Assembly (NCBI GenBank): GCA_963281255.1
Contig: OY725493.1
Location: 5,218,347-5,282,346 of the forward strand
Direction of reading: 5' to 3'
Origin: Aphrocallistes beatrix
Taxonomy: Eukaryota; Porifera; Hexactinellida; Sceptrulophora; Aphrocallistidae
Length of the DNA stretch: 64,000 bases
Shown here: one piece after another, positions 21,665 through 31,073 of the stretch
How the letters are laid out: every line of letters starts with the position of its first letter
Numbering within the stretch: position 1 is the first letter of the stretch
Program-made: the position numbers and the translations under genes
Notes under the pieces: model-generated
Database searches by the model: none
What the model saw: the letters and a program-made list of their open reading frames with translations, nothing else
What the model was told of the DNA's origin: nothing

Positions 21665-22612
21665 AAGAGGAAGAGTTGAAATGAGTTTTGTTCTGATTTG
21701 ATAAGGAATCAAATAACAATGTGATTCAAATTGGAGCTAGTCACGCCTAAGCAGCCCAGAAGTACACAATACGCAGACACAGATACGTTCACACTTGAAT
21801 AGTATGAACTCTTTTCTATATGCACACAATCTACAATGGAATTCAATAGAAACCTATACTGTTGCTTCTCTATAATACTTTCTCTATGGCACAAGCAGAA
21901 TATTGCATTACTCAATAGCAATCCACTGCATAACGTTATGGGCCAGTAAAATACGATTGTGACTGAATCAGAAACAAGTGAATCGTAGTCGACATCTTTC
22001 TAGACTTGACACAAGTTTTCGGTTCAGGAGACAGTGAGAGTGAGAGGCGAAGAAGAGGACGATCATATCTGCGTAGTTCAGGGATTGAGGCTAAATAACT
22101 GGAACTCTAAAACCAACATTAATAAAAAACTATTCGAGTCCCACCATTCTTGTCCAAATAGTAATGTTCAATCTGTATTGTGTATACAGGGAATTCATAG
22201 TGACAAGAGTGGCATGGTGGTTTGTAATGATTGGAGAACAAAAAGTTAGAGAAAAGTGAGGATTGACGCTTTGGACAATATTAACTTACCAGATAGAGAT
22301 ATAGGTTTGCAAAAATACAAAAAAATATTTTGTTGCAAATTCTCACAACCCAGAAGAACGAACATTTGATTAATAAAATTTTTAAAGGGGAAAATGGGAT
22401 GCCAATGTGAACAATGGAAGTTTTAGGATATAACATAACGAGTAAGCAAATATGACTTCAGTACACTAATATAAAGATAAAATGTCGCATAAATAGCAGC
22501 AGATAGTAAGGATACGTGTGCATCATGTCAGAATATATACAGATATATGGGTCTTCGCGGGGAGTGGGTAGTTTGGATAAGAGGCTGAGGGACGGTTAGA
22601 GTGTTGCGGGAT
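21665..22612. other. Spacer between Dixin and NABP
   Basis: No supported gene. A 71-codon plus-strand frame at 22034-22249 shows no domain and is not called. Confidence 0.4.
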
Positions 22613-24976
22613 CTAGGGCTCATTGGTCTCCAGGTGTACGATAACCGTATTCTTTTTGTAGACTGGAACGAAGTCTGAGTCTTGTGAGATCTCCTCCTTC
22701 ACAGCTCCGAAGTCGGGATCGTATACTTTGAAGTGATAAGCAAACCTTCCCGGTTTGTTGTTCTGAGACTTTATGTCTGCTAGAGTCACCTCGGACGGGG
22801 ACTTAGATATGTTGACTCGGGATGGCGTGTCAGTCTGATTGAGGAAGTAGAGCACTCGAGTGTTAGGTTTCTGAGGAATGTTCTTATGACCCTCTGGAGT
22901 CTGGCAGATATCGAACACGATTAGTTCGTTGGGATCTAAGTCATTACTACATTGCTCTCTAGACGTATTGAGACTGGAACTAGATCTATTCAGAACGTCT
23001 CTTGACTTTGGGGACTCGAAGCTCCTATTTCTACCGTTGGCTCTAGGACTGTGTGTACTCCTGCCCTCTGTCTTGGTAGCAGACTTCTTGAGATAGCGAG
23101 CTGTGTAGTAATACAGTTTTTCCACGATCGTGTAGAGTCCCTCCTCCACTGAGTCCAGGAGGTGGGAACAGGTGGGATCCTCGCTGATACGAGCTCTGAG
23201 GGAGCAGAGAGTGCCGCATACCTCTTTCACTCTCGCTGAGAGGTGAGTAGGCGCTTCCACAGAGTCAGAGAGAGCGGAGAGAGTGCATTGAGACCCACTT
23301 CCGATCACTTGTCCCTTATCTACCCTTTCCTTGTCTCTCTTTAGCTCGTCCACTTGCTCCTCCAGCGTAGCTACAAGCTGCTCTCTGAGCGCCAGCTTCC
23401 CGTTCAACTGCTTGACGACTTCATCTTTCTCTCTGACTGCGATCCTCAGCGACAGATTCTCGGACTCGGAGTTGTGGAGCAAGTAGTCCTTCCTCAGCAC
23501 GTCTGCTCGGATGGAGAGGGATTCCGTCAGGCGGTTTGACAGATCAGTGCACTCTTGCACCACGCAGGTTAAGTCAGAGGAGAGTTGTTGGGCCTGTTGC
23601 TCACTTTCTGACATCTGGCGACACCTGTCCTTATATTTCAGCTGCAACTCCGCAAGCTGTGCGGTTAGCGTATTCACAGTCATTCCCAGCCCTTGATTGA
23701 CCCCTGCAGAGGTATAGCCGCCTTTGTCGGAGAGGACGTGCTGCACCTCTAGGATCTGCTGCTTGATAGGCCCCAGTTCTTCCAAAGAGAGAGACAACTT
23801 GTCATAGTAGGAATCTTCCCTCTCTTCCCCTCCCACAGACGGAGACATTTGTTCTTTTGTCGTAGTGCTAGTCATATCTTGTACACTTGTAGGATAGAGA
23901 AAGGGGTTTGAGTCTGTGGGATTGTCGCTATAGACATAAACTTCGCGATTGGAGACGCCTCCTAACTCAGCAGCTGGCTGCTTGAAAGAGGGAGTAAGAG
24001 GGTCACGAAGGTTCGCGTCCAATTCATCAGGGGGTTTACTTCTGATCCTATTAGCCCGAAGAGAGGTGTTACATAAGGACAGATTCACATAGGTGGGCTC
24101 CTCTACACCCGCCTGACAACTCTCAGGAATGCCGACATCTAACAAGTCAGAATTCACATCGCTATCACAATCTGTGGCATCCGTCTCGCCTCCCTCGGTC
24201 GCTTCTAAGTCGCTAAGAATGTTCGAGTTGATTGAAAGACGTCTATACTTGGCAATCAGTGCGTTATCTCGCACCTTCTTCTCGAACTCGCTCACTTGCT
24301 GCTTCAGACTCGCGTACTCGTTCAGTGCGGGGGTGGAGTGGGGATTATTAATGTTACATTCCAATGGTTGCTGGGGTGCAGCAGTGGACTTGTAATGACA
24401 AGCAAGCGAGTAAATCACTTTCAACACAACTTTCAGGTTCCCTTCTACTAGCTCCCCAGCACTCACCGACTTGAGGTCGAGTCCCTCTGAGAGGAGGAAG
24501 GACAGCACCCTACCCACAGTCTCTTCGCGCTCGAGAGAGGTCTGAGGTTGTCTGACTACCCCGTCCACTTGCTTCCCAGACACTGCTTCCACCAGATTCA
24601 GTAGCGTGACCCCATCTTGAAACCCAGTCGATATGTCCACCAACCGATCCGATGCATTCCGCTTCTTCAAGTGAGCATTCACCCAGGCGAGATACATCCG
24701 GACGAGTTCTTCTCTGTAGGGTCGGGGGATCACCGTTTGCGGTAGGGTACTCACAGATCGAGGCTCCTCTTTTTGGAGAGAATCTCCTACTCCCCCTAGA
24801 CCTTTGAAAGGAAGGGAAGAGGAGACTTCTTGCTGCCGATTTTCCTGAAAAGAGGAATGTAATAGTGTAGTGGTTGTTGAGAAAGGTGGGAGTGAAGGGA
24901 TGGGACTGATCGATCGCTTGGAATTGGACTTTGAGCAGATCCCGAACCAGGAAGCAGGTGAAGTCATTCTTTTCAT
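22613..24976 (-). CDS. DIXDC1: Dixin, CH and DIX domain Wnt pathway protein
   Basis: Wnt-pathway scaffold that binds Dishevelled and Axin through DIX-DIX polymerisation. The protein has 787 residues in one exon. Domains in order: calponin-homology domain at about residues 90-200 (VRMYLAWVNAHL, FQDGVTLLNLVEAVSG); a Ser/Pro-rich linker; a long coiled coil at about residues 395-560 (LAELQLKYKDRC, VKQLNGKLALREQLVATLEE); C-terminal DIX domain at about residues 700-785 (TRVLYFLNQTDTPSRVNI, EVTLADIK, YHFKVYDPDFGAVKEEI). The combination CH, coiled coil, DIX is found in Dixin and not in Dishevelled or Axin. The first ATG in frame is at 24976; the frame upstream is open only through a TTG. Divergent from SLC37 with 468 bp between the starts. 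Confidence 0.96.
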   Translation of the reverse strand: MKRMTSPASWFGICSKSNSKRSISPIPSLPPFSTTTTLLHSSFQENRQQEVSSSLPFKGLGGVGDSLQKEEPRSVSTLPQTVIPRPYREELVRMYLAWVNAHLKKRNASDRLVDISTGFQDGVTLLNLVEAVSGKQVDGVVRQPQTSLEREETVGRVLSFLLSEGLDLKSVSAGELVEGNLKVVLKVIYSLACHYKSTAAPQQPLECNINNPHSTPALNEYASLKQQVSEFEKKVRDNALIAKYRRLSINSNILSDLEATEGGETDATDCDSDVNSDLLDVGIPESCQAGVEEPTYVNLSLCNTSLRANRIRSKPPDELDANLRDPLTPSFKQPAAELGGVSNREVYVYSDNPTDSNPFLYPTSVQDMTSTTTKEQMSPSVGGEEREDSYYDKLSLSLEELGPIKQQILEVQHVLSDKGGYTSAGVNQGLGMTVNTLTAQLAELQLKYKDRCRQMSESEQQAQQLSSDLTCVVQECTDLSNRLTESLSIRADVLRKDYLLHNSESENLSLRIAVREKDEVVKQLNGKLALREQLVATLEEQVDELKRDKERVDKGQVIGSGSQCTLSALSDSVEAPTHLSARVKEVCGTLCSLRARISEDPTCSHLLDSVEEGLYTIVEKLYYYTARYLKKSATKTEGRSTHSPRANGRNRSFESPKSRDVLNRSSSSLNTSREQCSNDLDPNELIVFDICQTPEGHKNIPQKPNTRVLYFLNQTDTPSRVNISKSPSEVTLADIKSQNNKPGRFAYHFKVYDPDFGAVKEEISQDSDFVPVYKKNTVIVHLETNEP

Positions 24977-25444
24977 TTGCACGAAAAAAATCAAAATGTA
25001 AAATTTACAGGATGAACAAAATAATTATTAGCAAAATTACAAGTAGTTTTATGGAAGTAACGCTATAATAGGTGTGTAAGAGAATAAAGGAAGTCAAAGA
25101 AATGGTGCAATGGTAGAAATTCTACTGAAAAGATGGCTACCACGTACATCCATACCTCACAAGTAGAGGCAGAGAAGCATTCCACTTGCAACGGCAGAAT
25201 CATTATAACTTAGTTTGAACGGGATGCATCGGGAAACTTGCAGATGGATGGGTAAACACTAAGGAATAAAATCTATTGATTTTGTTATATCATATGAGCG
25301 AGGATAACTGAATTGATAAAACTGATTTAATAATAGCGCGGAATCATAGAGCTCCGAGAACAAAGCGTTGGACAGGATTCGCATTGTGCATAATGGAGAA
25401 AACAACCTATTTAGTTAGAACTTGCAACGAGAGTTTAACTCAAA
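24977..25444. promoter_or_regulatory. Divergent promoter region of Dixin and SLC37
   Basis: A 468-bp spacer between two head-to-head start codons, so both promoters must lie here unless upstream exons exist. No clear TATA box. Inference from gene arrangement. Confidence 0.4.
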
Positions 25445-27097
25445 ATGACAACCAATGATAGCGAGAAAGAAATGAAGACATTTCTTCCATCAGACCCTCT
25501 GGTAAGTTCTGAGAGGGAGGCTACAAGAATTAGAAATTTCCTATCACTTCCGTATAAAGCAGAGAGGTATTTCTTACTGCATAAATCCTACAGTTCCAGA
25601 ACGAGAACAAGGTTTTACAAAACTAGTGTTTGGTGCCTGACCTTTCTCTGCTATACAGCATTCCATCTGTCTCGGAAATCGATTAGTGTGGTGAAAAGCA
25701 GTCTCAGAAACAACTGCAATGCCAGCGAAGTCAACTCTTCTTTCTCACTCCTCAACTCTACCTGCAACCAGGGCTGGGCGCCTTTTAACTCGGAGCAGGG
25801 GGTCACGTTGCTAGGGTTGCTTGACTACTCCTTCTTGCTCACCTACGCGCTGGCCATGTTCTTGAGTGGGCCCATTAGTGACAGGACTAACCTGCGCTCT
25901 TTCTTGTCTGTTGCGACATTGATGAGTGGTGTCTTCATGATCTTGCTTGGTTTCGCTTACTTCTGGCAAATACACACGATTTTTTATTTCATCTTTGTGC
26001 AGATAGCCAATGGGATTTTCCAGTCTGCAGGTCATACGGGTGTGTTTTCTGCTAACAATCACTGGTTCGGAAAGAGCGGTCGTGGATTAATCTTAGGAAT
26101 CTGGAACATACACACTCCCCTCGGAAACATACTGGGCTCTATCATCCCGGGAATATGGGCAGGAGGTGAATGGGGCTGGTCTTTTTTCGTGCCTGGCTTT
26201 ATCATGATATTAGTTGCCGTCTTGATATTTCTGTTCCTGGTGGGAGACCCTAGTGACGTAGGACTTCCACAGCCAGACCACCATTCAGACAGGAAATATC
26301 TAATTTCAGAACAGACCCAGGGGGCTCCTAAAGCTATCGGATTCTTTAGGGCCTTTCTTATTCCGGGCGTTATAGAGTACTCTGTCTGTCTGTTTTTTAA
26401 TAAGTTGGTCAGTTACACATTCCTTTTCTGGCTTCCTTACTTCATTAGATACTCAGTGCAAGCAAATGGATCCTATCTTACAGCGGAAATTTCAGCATTT
26501 TTCTCAATCACTTTTGACATCGGGGGTATTGTAGGAGGAATTTTCGCAGGTCTAGTATCGGATATCATACGTTCCAGATCGATTCTTTGTGGTACAATGC
26601 TCTACTTTTCCATTCCTAGCCTCTTCCTGTACCACATTTATGGACACACCGGGCTAATAGTCAATACGGTGCTTCAATTTATAATCGGATTCCTCGTCAA
26701 TGGTCCTTATTCCCTGATTACTACTGCTATCTCAGCTGATCTTGGCACTCACGAAACATTGCAGAACAATGTCAATGCTAAAGGTACTGTTGTGGCGATC
26801 ATAGACGGAGTAGGGTCTTTAGGAGCTGCTACCGGTCCCCTACTAACAGGTCTACTTTTGAATAACCTCGGATACAGTTGGGTGTTTTATATGCTCTTAG
26901 TCTCATGCCTTATCGCAGGACTCGTGCTGACAAGACTCATGTTTGTAGATGTTTTGAAATTCAGAAACTTCCTTAAGAGAAAGCATAATGAGAGGAAGTC
27001 ATCCCATCAGCTTTGTAACAAGCTACCGATAGCAGCCAGTGAAGATTTAGAGAAGAAAGGAACTATATCCAATGAAATAACTGAGTCTTGCCACTGA
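25445..27097 (+). CDS. SLC37A: SLC37-family sugar-phosphate/phosphate exchanger
   Basis: Major-facilitator transporter of the SLC37 family, which exchanges glucose-6-phosphate for phosphate across the ER membrane. The protein has 550 residues in one exon with about 12 membrane segments. The N-terminal signature YTAFHLSRKSISVVKS matches SLC37A1/A2 (YTCFHLSRKPISVVKS), followed by a lumenal loop with likely N-glycosylation sites and a WAPFNSEQ segment, then LLGLLDYSFLLTYALAMFLSG. The central NHWFGKSGRGLILGIWN and the later GSLGAATGPLLTG are family positions. It resembles SLC37A1/A2 more than A4. Convergent with the small gene at 27361. Confidence 0.92.
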   Translation: MTTNDSEKEMKTFLPSDPLVSSEREATRIRNFLSLPYKAERYFLLHKSYSSRTRTRFYKTSVWCLTFLCYTAFHLSRKSISVVKSSLRNNCNASEVNSSFSLLNSTCNQGWAPFNSEQGVTLLGLLDYSFLLTYALAMFLSGPISDRTNLRSFLSVATLMSGVFMILLGFAYFWQIHTIFYFIFVQIANGIFQSAGHTGVFSANNHWFGKSGRGLILGIWNIHTPLGNILGSIIPGIWAGGEWGWSFFVPGFIMILVAVLIFLFLVGDPSDVGLPQPDHHSDRKYLISEQTQGAPKAIGFFRAFLIPGVIEYSVCLFFNKLVSYTFLFWLPYFIRYSVQANGSYLTAEISAFFSITFDIGGIVGGIFAGLVSDIIRSRSILCGTMLYFSIPSLFLYHIYGHTGLIVNTVLQFIIGFLVNGPYSLITTAISADLGTHETLQNNVNAKGTVVAIIDGVGSLGAATGPLLTGLLLNNLGYSWVFYMLLVSCLIAGLVLTRLMFVDVLKFRNFLKRKHNERKSSHQLCNKLPIAASEDLEKKGTISNEITESCH

Positions 27098-27360
27098 GTG
27101 TCCATTGATCAGACTTTACCCTCTTATCTAGTCATGGCACACCAAACTAGATTTTAATTTGTAGGTGTTTCTATTCTTATTGAAAAACATTTGAAAAGCT
27201 TTCAAGAATTGGTACCGAATACCGACAGCCAATTCCATAGGGGTACTTTAGTTTAGTACGTATGTATCTAATGGAGCTAATATGCGAATGGATCATTCGG
27301 ACGAACACGACTGGTTTAGAATTGTGTTATATATCATTTGATTAATCAATTAATGAAAAC

Positions 27361-27762
27361 TTAGGTTCGCCATGTAAGATCCACAAGTGTAGGCACAAAG
27401 TCTACTGACTGTCTGGCACACTGTGTAATTAATTGTCTATTGTAGTAAGTAATGCTGAATCCATTGTATGCGCCACCATATTTGTTGCGTTTAACTATGT
27501 AGTTTTGAAACCTCTGCTCCAAAGTAGTGTTAGGTGACATCTCTCCTAAATTGGTATTGTTTGGAGAATCAAGACAGACAAATATAACCTGTTAAATGAA
27601 ACTATTGACGTAGAAAGCAAAATGCAAAACTACCTAGATAATCTTATCGATAAAATTAACCGTTAGTAAATGTAATATAATTATTCAAATATAATTATTC
27701 AAAAGTGAATAATATTAAAGTATTAGACACACCCTCACTTCACCAACAATCGACCGAGTCAT
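27361..27762 (-). CDS. Small two-exon gene of unknown family
   Basis: Predicted 83-residue protein. Exon 1 is 27762-27739 (8 codons, MTRSIVGE), donor GAA|GTGAGG. Exon 2 is 27588-27361, acceptor TTTCATTTAACAG, ending TAA. The 150-bp intron is AT-rich and the reading frame joins in phase 0. Exon 2 is open for 75 codons in GC-richer DNA and reads like a real protein (VIFVCLDSPNNTNLGE, TLEQRFQNYIVKRNKYGGAY, VDFVPTLVDLTWRT). No family recognised and no signal peptide is obvious, though the start of exon 2 is hydrophobic. A start-stop ATGTGA stands directly before the ATG (27770-27765). It lies between SLC37 (convergent) and XPR1 (divergent, 135 bp from start to start). The splice model is inferred from sequence only. 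Confidence 0.55.
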
Positions 27763-27897
27763 CGTCACATTATCTTGAAGTGTCCGGGGCCGATGCAAAT
27801 AACTGCAGTGATAAGAGAATCAATTGTAACAATCATTCTATTCTACTGAAATTGTTTGATATTATGCACATCTACGTAGTTTAGTGTGGACTTTTTG
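27763..27897. promoter_or_regulatory. Short divergent promoter, small gene and XPR1
   Basis: Only 135 bp separate the head-to-head start codons of the small minus-strand gene and XPR1, so a shared bidirectional promoter is likely. It depends on the small gene being real. Confidence 0.35.
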
Positions 27898-29802
27898 ATG
27901 AAATTCTCAACTCACCTAACACACCAACTGACTCCTGAATGGAGGAGCAAGTATCTCCGCTACGAAAGCTTAAAGGAACTGATTTACCGGATTGTTGTTG
28001 CAGACAACAGAACACAGAATTCTCAATCTCACAGCCCTCAAGGCGAGATATCCGTCTTGCCATTGGTAGATATCGATGGAGCATTAGAAGAGGAGTTTTT
28101 CAGAGAATTGAGCACACAGCTTGAAGAGATGGAACTCTTCTACAAGTCTCAGGAATTCAAACTGAAATCTCGCTTGAACGAGCTCGGCAATCAGCTGAAT
28201 TTGTTGGAAAGACAGACTCTGTCGGCTGGAAGGCTCTCGCTTCGAGCTGTTTCCAAACAAAAGCAGGAGCTCAAGTTCGCATACAAGGAGTTCTACTTGA
28301 ACTTGATAATCCTACAGAATTTCCGCGTTCTCAACCACACAGGTTTTAGGAAGATTGCCAAGAAGCACGACAAGGTGGTAGTGAACACTCGAGGCCAGGA
28401 ATTCATGTCCAGTATTGTTAACGAGTCCTACATGGTGAAATTGTCCGATGTCAAGGATATGATTGAGACAGCAGAGAATGAAGCGATCCGTCTGGAGAAT
28501 GGAAACAGAAAGAAGGCAATGAACCAGCTCAGGGTTCCGCCCCTAAGGCACCTAGGGAAGGGAAGGGGGCTATTCCTTACTGGTTTCTTCCTCGGATGCT
28601 CGGCGATCTTGCTAGTAGCGATGCTAGTAGCTTTCATCTACTTCTTACCAAGACACGGGTTCAAACATTGGAAGGTAGCCTACTCCGCCTTCCGCCCCAC
28701 CCTCCTACTCATCCTGTTCATGTTCTTCTACGGGTTCAACTCCAGGGCCTGGGTCAGGTACGGAGTGAACCACGTGCTTATATTCGAGTTCGACCCACGC
28801 AACCGAATGAGTGTGTCTCAGGTGTTCGAGGTAGCTTCTCTTGGTCTCTTCATCTGGTCAGCAGCTGGGCTGCTCTACTTGTTCTCTCCCTTGCTCGGGA
28901 TCCATCAGTTTGTGGCCCCTGGACTTCTCTTACTTGTCTTCATCGCCCTTTTCTTCCTCCCCTTCCCCCTCTTCTTCTACAGGTCCCGACTCTGGCTCAT
29001 GCGGAAGCTGCTACGCGTCTTTCTGGCGCCTTTCTTCAAAGTGGAGTTCTCGGACTTCTGGCTGGGGGACCAGCTGAACAGTCTCGTCGTGGTATTGCTC
29101 GACTTCGAGTTCTACCTCTGCAGCTGCGTGGTTCTGCTGGTGGCGGTCGATCAGGGCAGGGAGATTGAGGGGTGTGGCACGCATATCTACGGACTCCGAC
29201 CTCTACTAGCCTGCATTCCTGCGTGGCTCCGGTTTCTCCAATGCCTTCGCAGGTACAGGGACAGTGGGCGTGCATTTCCTCACCTTGTGAACGCCGGGAA
29301 GTACTCCTGCGCTCTTTTCGTAGTGTTCTTCAGCACCATCAATGTGACCGTGAAGTACTCGTCCGGACAGGCGGGCGCGGCCTACTACTTGACTCTGCTG
29401 CTGTGGATAGCGGCGGCTGTGACTAACTCGTGCTACACCACGGCCTGGGACCTGATCATGGACTGGGGGCTGTTCGATGGAGGGTGTGTCTTGAGGGCAG
29501 AGAGGGTATACCCTCATGCCAGTGTTTACATCATTGCTGCGGTGCAGGACGCAATTCTCAGGTGTTCCTGGACCCTGACCCTGTCAGTGGGACAGGCCAA
29601 CCTCTTCCCGCAGGAGATCCTCGCGTTTCCGGTAGCTATCTTGGAAGTGTTTAGGCGGTTTGTGTGGAACTTTTTTCGTTTGGAAAACGAGCACTTAAAT
29701 AATTGCGGAGAGTTCCGTGTGGTGAGAGACATCTCTCTCAAGCCTCTGCAGTTGGAAGTCGAGCCAAACGTTCGAAGGAGAATTTCTCTTGCTTTCATCT
29801 GA
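27898..29802 (+). CDS. XPR1: XPR1-type phosphate exporter
   Basis: Inorganic phosphate exporter of the plasma membrane, regulated by inositol pyrophosphates. The protein has 634 residues in one exon. SPX domain at residues 1-190: MKFSTHLTHQLTPEWRSKYL at the N-terminus and the lysine-rich helix TGFRKIAKKHDKV that binds inositol phosphates. Membrane part from about residue 212. EXS domain at about residues 330-610, with PAWLRFLQCLRRYRD, AFPHLVNAGKYS, WDLIMDWGLFD and FRRFVWNFFRLENEHLNNCG. Human XPR1 has 696 residues; the acidic cytosolic tail is missing here and the protein stops soon after the EXS domain. The start at 27898 is fixed by the SPX N-terminus; an upstream GTG in frame is not used. 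CAPZB follows on the same strand after 136 bp. Confidence 0.97.
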   Translation: MKFSTHLTHQLTPEWRSKYLRYESLKELIYRIVVADNRTQNSQSHSPQGEISVLPLVDIDGALEEEFFRELSTQLEEMELFYKSQEFKLKSRLNELGNQLNLLERQTLSAGRLSLRAVSKQKQELKFAYKEFYLNLIILQNFRVLNHTGFRKIAKKHDKVVVNTRGQEFMSSIVNESYMVKLSDVKDMIETAENEAIRLENGNRKKAMNQLRVPPLRHLGKGRGLFLTGFFLGCSAILLVAMLVAFIYFLPRHGFKHWKVAYSAFRPTLLLILFMFFYGFNSRAWVRYGVNHVLIFEFDPRNRMSVSQVFEVASLGLFIWSAAGLLYLFSPLLGIHQFVAPGLLLLVFIALFFLPFPLFFYRSRLWLMRKLLRVFLAPFFKVEFSDFWLGDQLNSLVVVLLDFEFYLCSCVVLLVAVDQGREIEGCGTHIYGLRPLLACIPAWLRFLQCLRRYRDSGRAFPHLVNAGKYSCALFVVFFSTINVTVKYSSGQAGAAYYLTLLLWIAAAVTNSCYTTAWDLIMDWGLFDGGCVLRAERVYPHASVYIIAAVQDAILRCSWTLTLSVGQANLFPQEILAFPVAILEVFRRFVWNFFRLENEHLNNCGEFRVVRDISLKPLQLEVEPNVRRRISLAFI

Positions 29803-29938
29803 ACTGTTTTGCAATCGATTACTTACACTATTTCCCCAAAACAAAATTACTTATTTTCACATTCGTCTCCTTTCAGTTATAACTTTGTTAGTATAATACT
29901 GTTGTGGAATCTTTTTGTTTTCGAGTTTAGTTAGGCAA

Positions 29939-30742
29939 ATGGCGGAATTACAGCTGGACAGCGCGCTTGACCTGATGCGGAGACTGCCTCCTCAGCAGAT
30001 AGAGAAGAACCTCTCAGACCTGATAGACCTGGTGCCGCACCTGTGTGAGGACCTTCTCTCCTCTGTGGATCAACCGCTGCGCGTGGCTAAGGACGAAGTG
30101 ACGGGAAAGGAGTTCCTTCTCTGCGACTACAACAGAGACGGAGACTCCTACAGATCTCCCTGGTCCAATAAGTACTTCCCAGACATACCGGATGGCGCTT
30201 GCCCCTCCGAACGCCTGCGGAAGCTCGAGATTGAGATGAATGGCGCTTTCGACGTGTACCGCGAACTTTATTTCGAGACCGGCGTCTCCTCCGTCTATCT
30301 CTGGGATCTGGACCATGGATTCGCTGGGGTGGTGTTGATCAAGAAGATCGGAGACGGGAGCAAGAACATAAAGGGATGCTGGGACTCCATCCACGTGGTA
30401 GAGGTGCAGGAGAAGAGCAAGCAGGCCGTGTACAAGCTGACCAGCACTGCTATGCTCTGGCTCCTCACCATCAAAGAGGGGTCCGGCACCATGAACCTCG
30501 GGGGAAGTCTCACACGGCAGTCCTCGATCGAGAGTCCAGTGAATGATGCCAACCCGCACATCGCGAATATTGGCAAACTGATTGAGGACGTTGAGAACTC
30601 AATGCGTAACTCGATCAACGAGATCTACTTCGGCAAGACCAAGGATCTGGTGAATGACCTACGATCTGTGGTCGGACTGAAGGAGAAGGCTGGCCCCGGG
30701 ATGCTACTGCGCCAAGAATTGGCCACCAAACTAAAGAATTAG
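29939..30742 (+). CDS. CAPZB: F-actin capping protein beta subunit
   Basis: Beta subunit of the heterodimer that caps barbed ends of actin filaments. The protein has 267 residues (human 272-277) in one exon and is highly conserved from residue 5: [87 protein letters not shown] and the tentacle region at the C-terminus. ATG at 29939 is the family start; an upstream TTG in frame is not. Only 136 bp separate it from the XPR1 stop, and a pyrimidine-rich stretch ending GTTTTCGAGTTTAG lies just before the ATG, which could be an acceptor site for a leader exon or a spliced leader. Confidence 0.98.
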   Translation: MAELQLDSALDLMRRLPPQQIEKNLSDLIDLVPHLCEDLLSSVDQPLRVAKDEVTGKEFLLCDYNRDGDSYRSPWSNKYFPDIPDGACPSERLRKLEIEMNGAFDVYRELYFETGVSSVYLWDLDHGFAGVVLIKKIGDGSKNIKGCWDSIHVVEVQEKSKQAVYKLTSTAMLWLLTIKEGSGTMNLGGSLTRQSSIESPVNDANPHIANIGKLIEDVENSMRNSINEIYFGKTKDLVNDLRSVVGLKEKAGPGMLLRQELATKLKN

Positions 30743-31073
30743 ACTTCTAATTAGCTCTAGATATAGATTGCGTGTGGCCATGCAGCCTGGACAAACACAC
30801 TTGTGTATATATGGTTACTCAAATAGACTGTGTGTGAATGTGTGATAATATTTGTTTAATTAATATTAGTACATCTCCAGTACTGCGCTCCCTGATAATT
30901 ATCCAGTATAGCTGTCGGTAGATTATTAGGAGTTCATAACTAGTAAATTTTACTACGAATCTTGTGCGGTGTTAGGAGCTTGATTGCAATTATTGAATAG
31001 TATCAACATAGCTAGCCAATTACGCGGTATTATATTATAAATCCTATCATTGGGAACAAGAATATTTTTGGAA
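30743..31073. other. Spacer between CAPZB and NAF1
   Basis: 331 bp, AT-rich. Holds the CAPZB 3' untranslated region and probably the NAF1 promoter. No further feature seen. Confidence 0.4.

Noticed and set aside
28596-29168. 190-codon plus-strand frame inside XPR1
   Set aside because: It is a shadow in another frame of the GC-rich XPR1 coding sequence.
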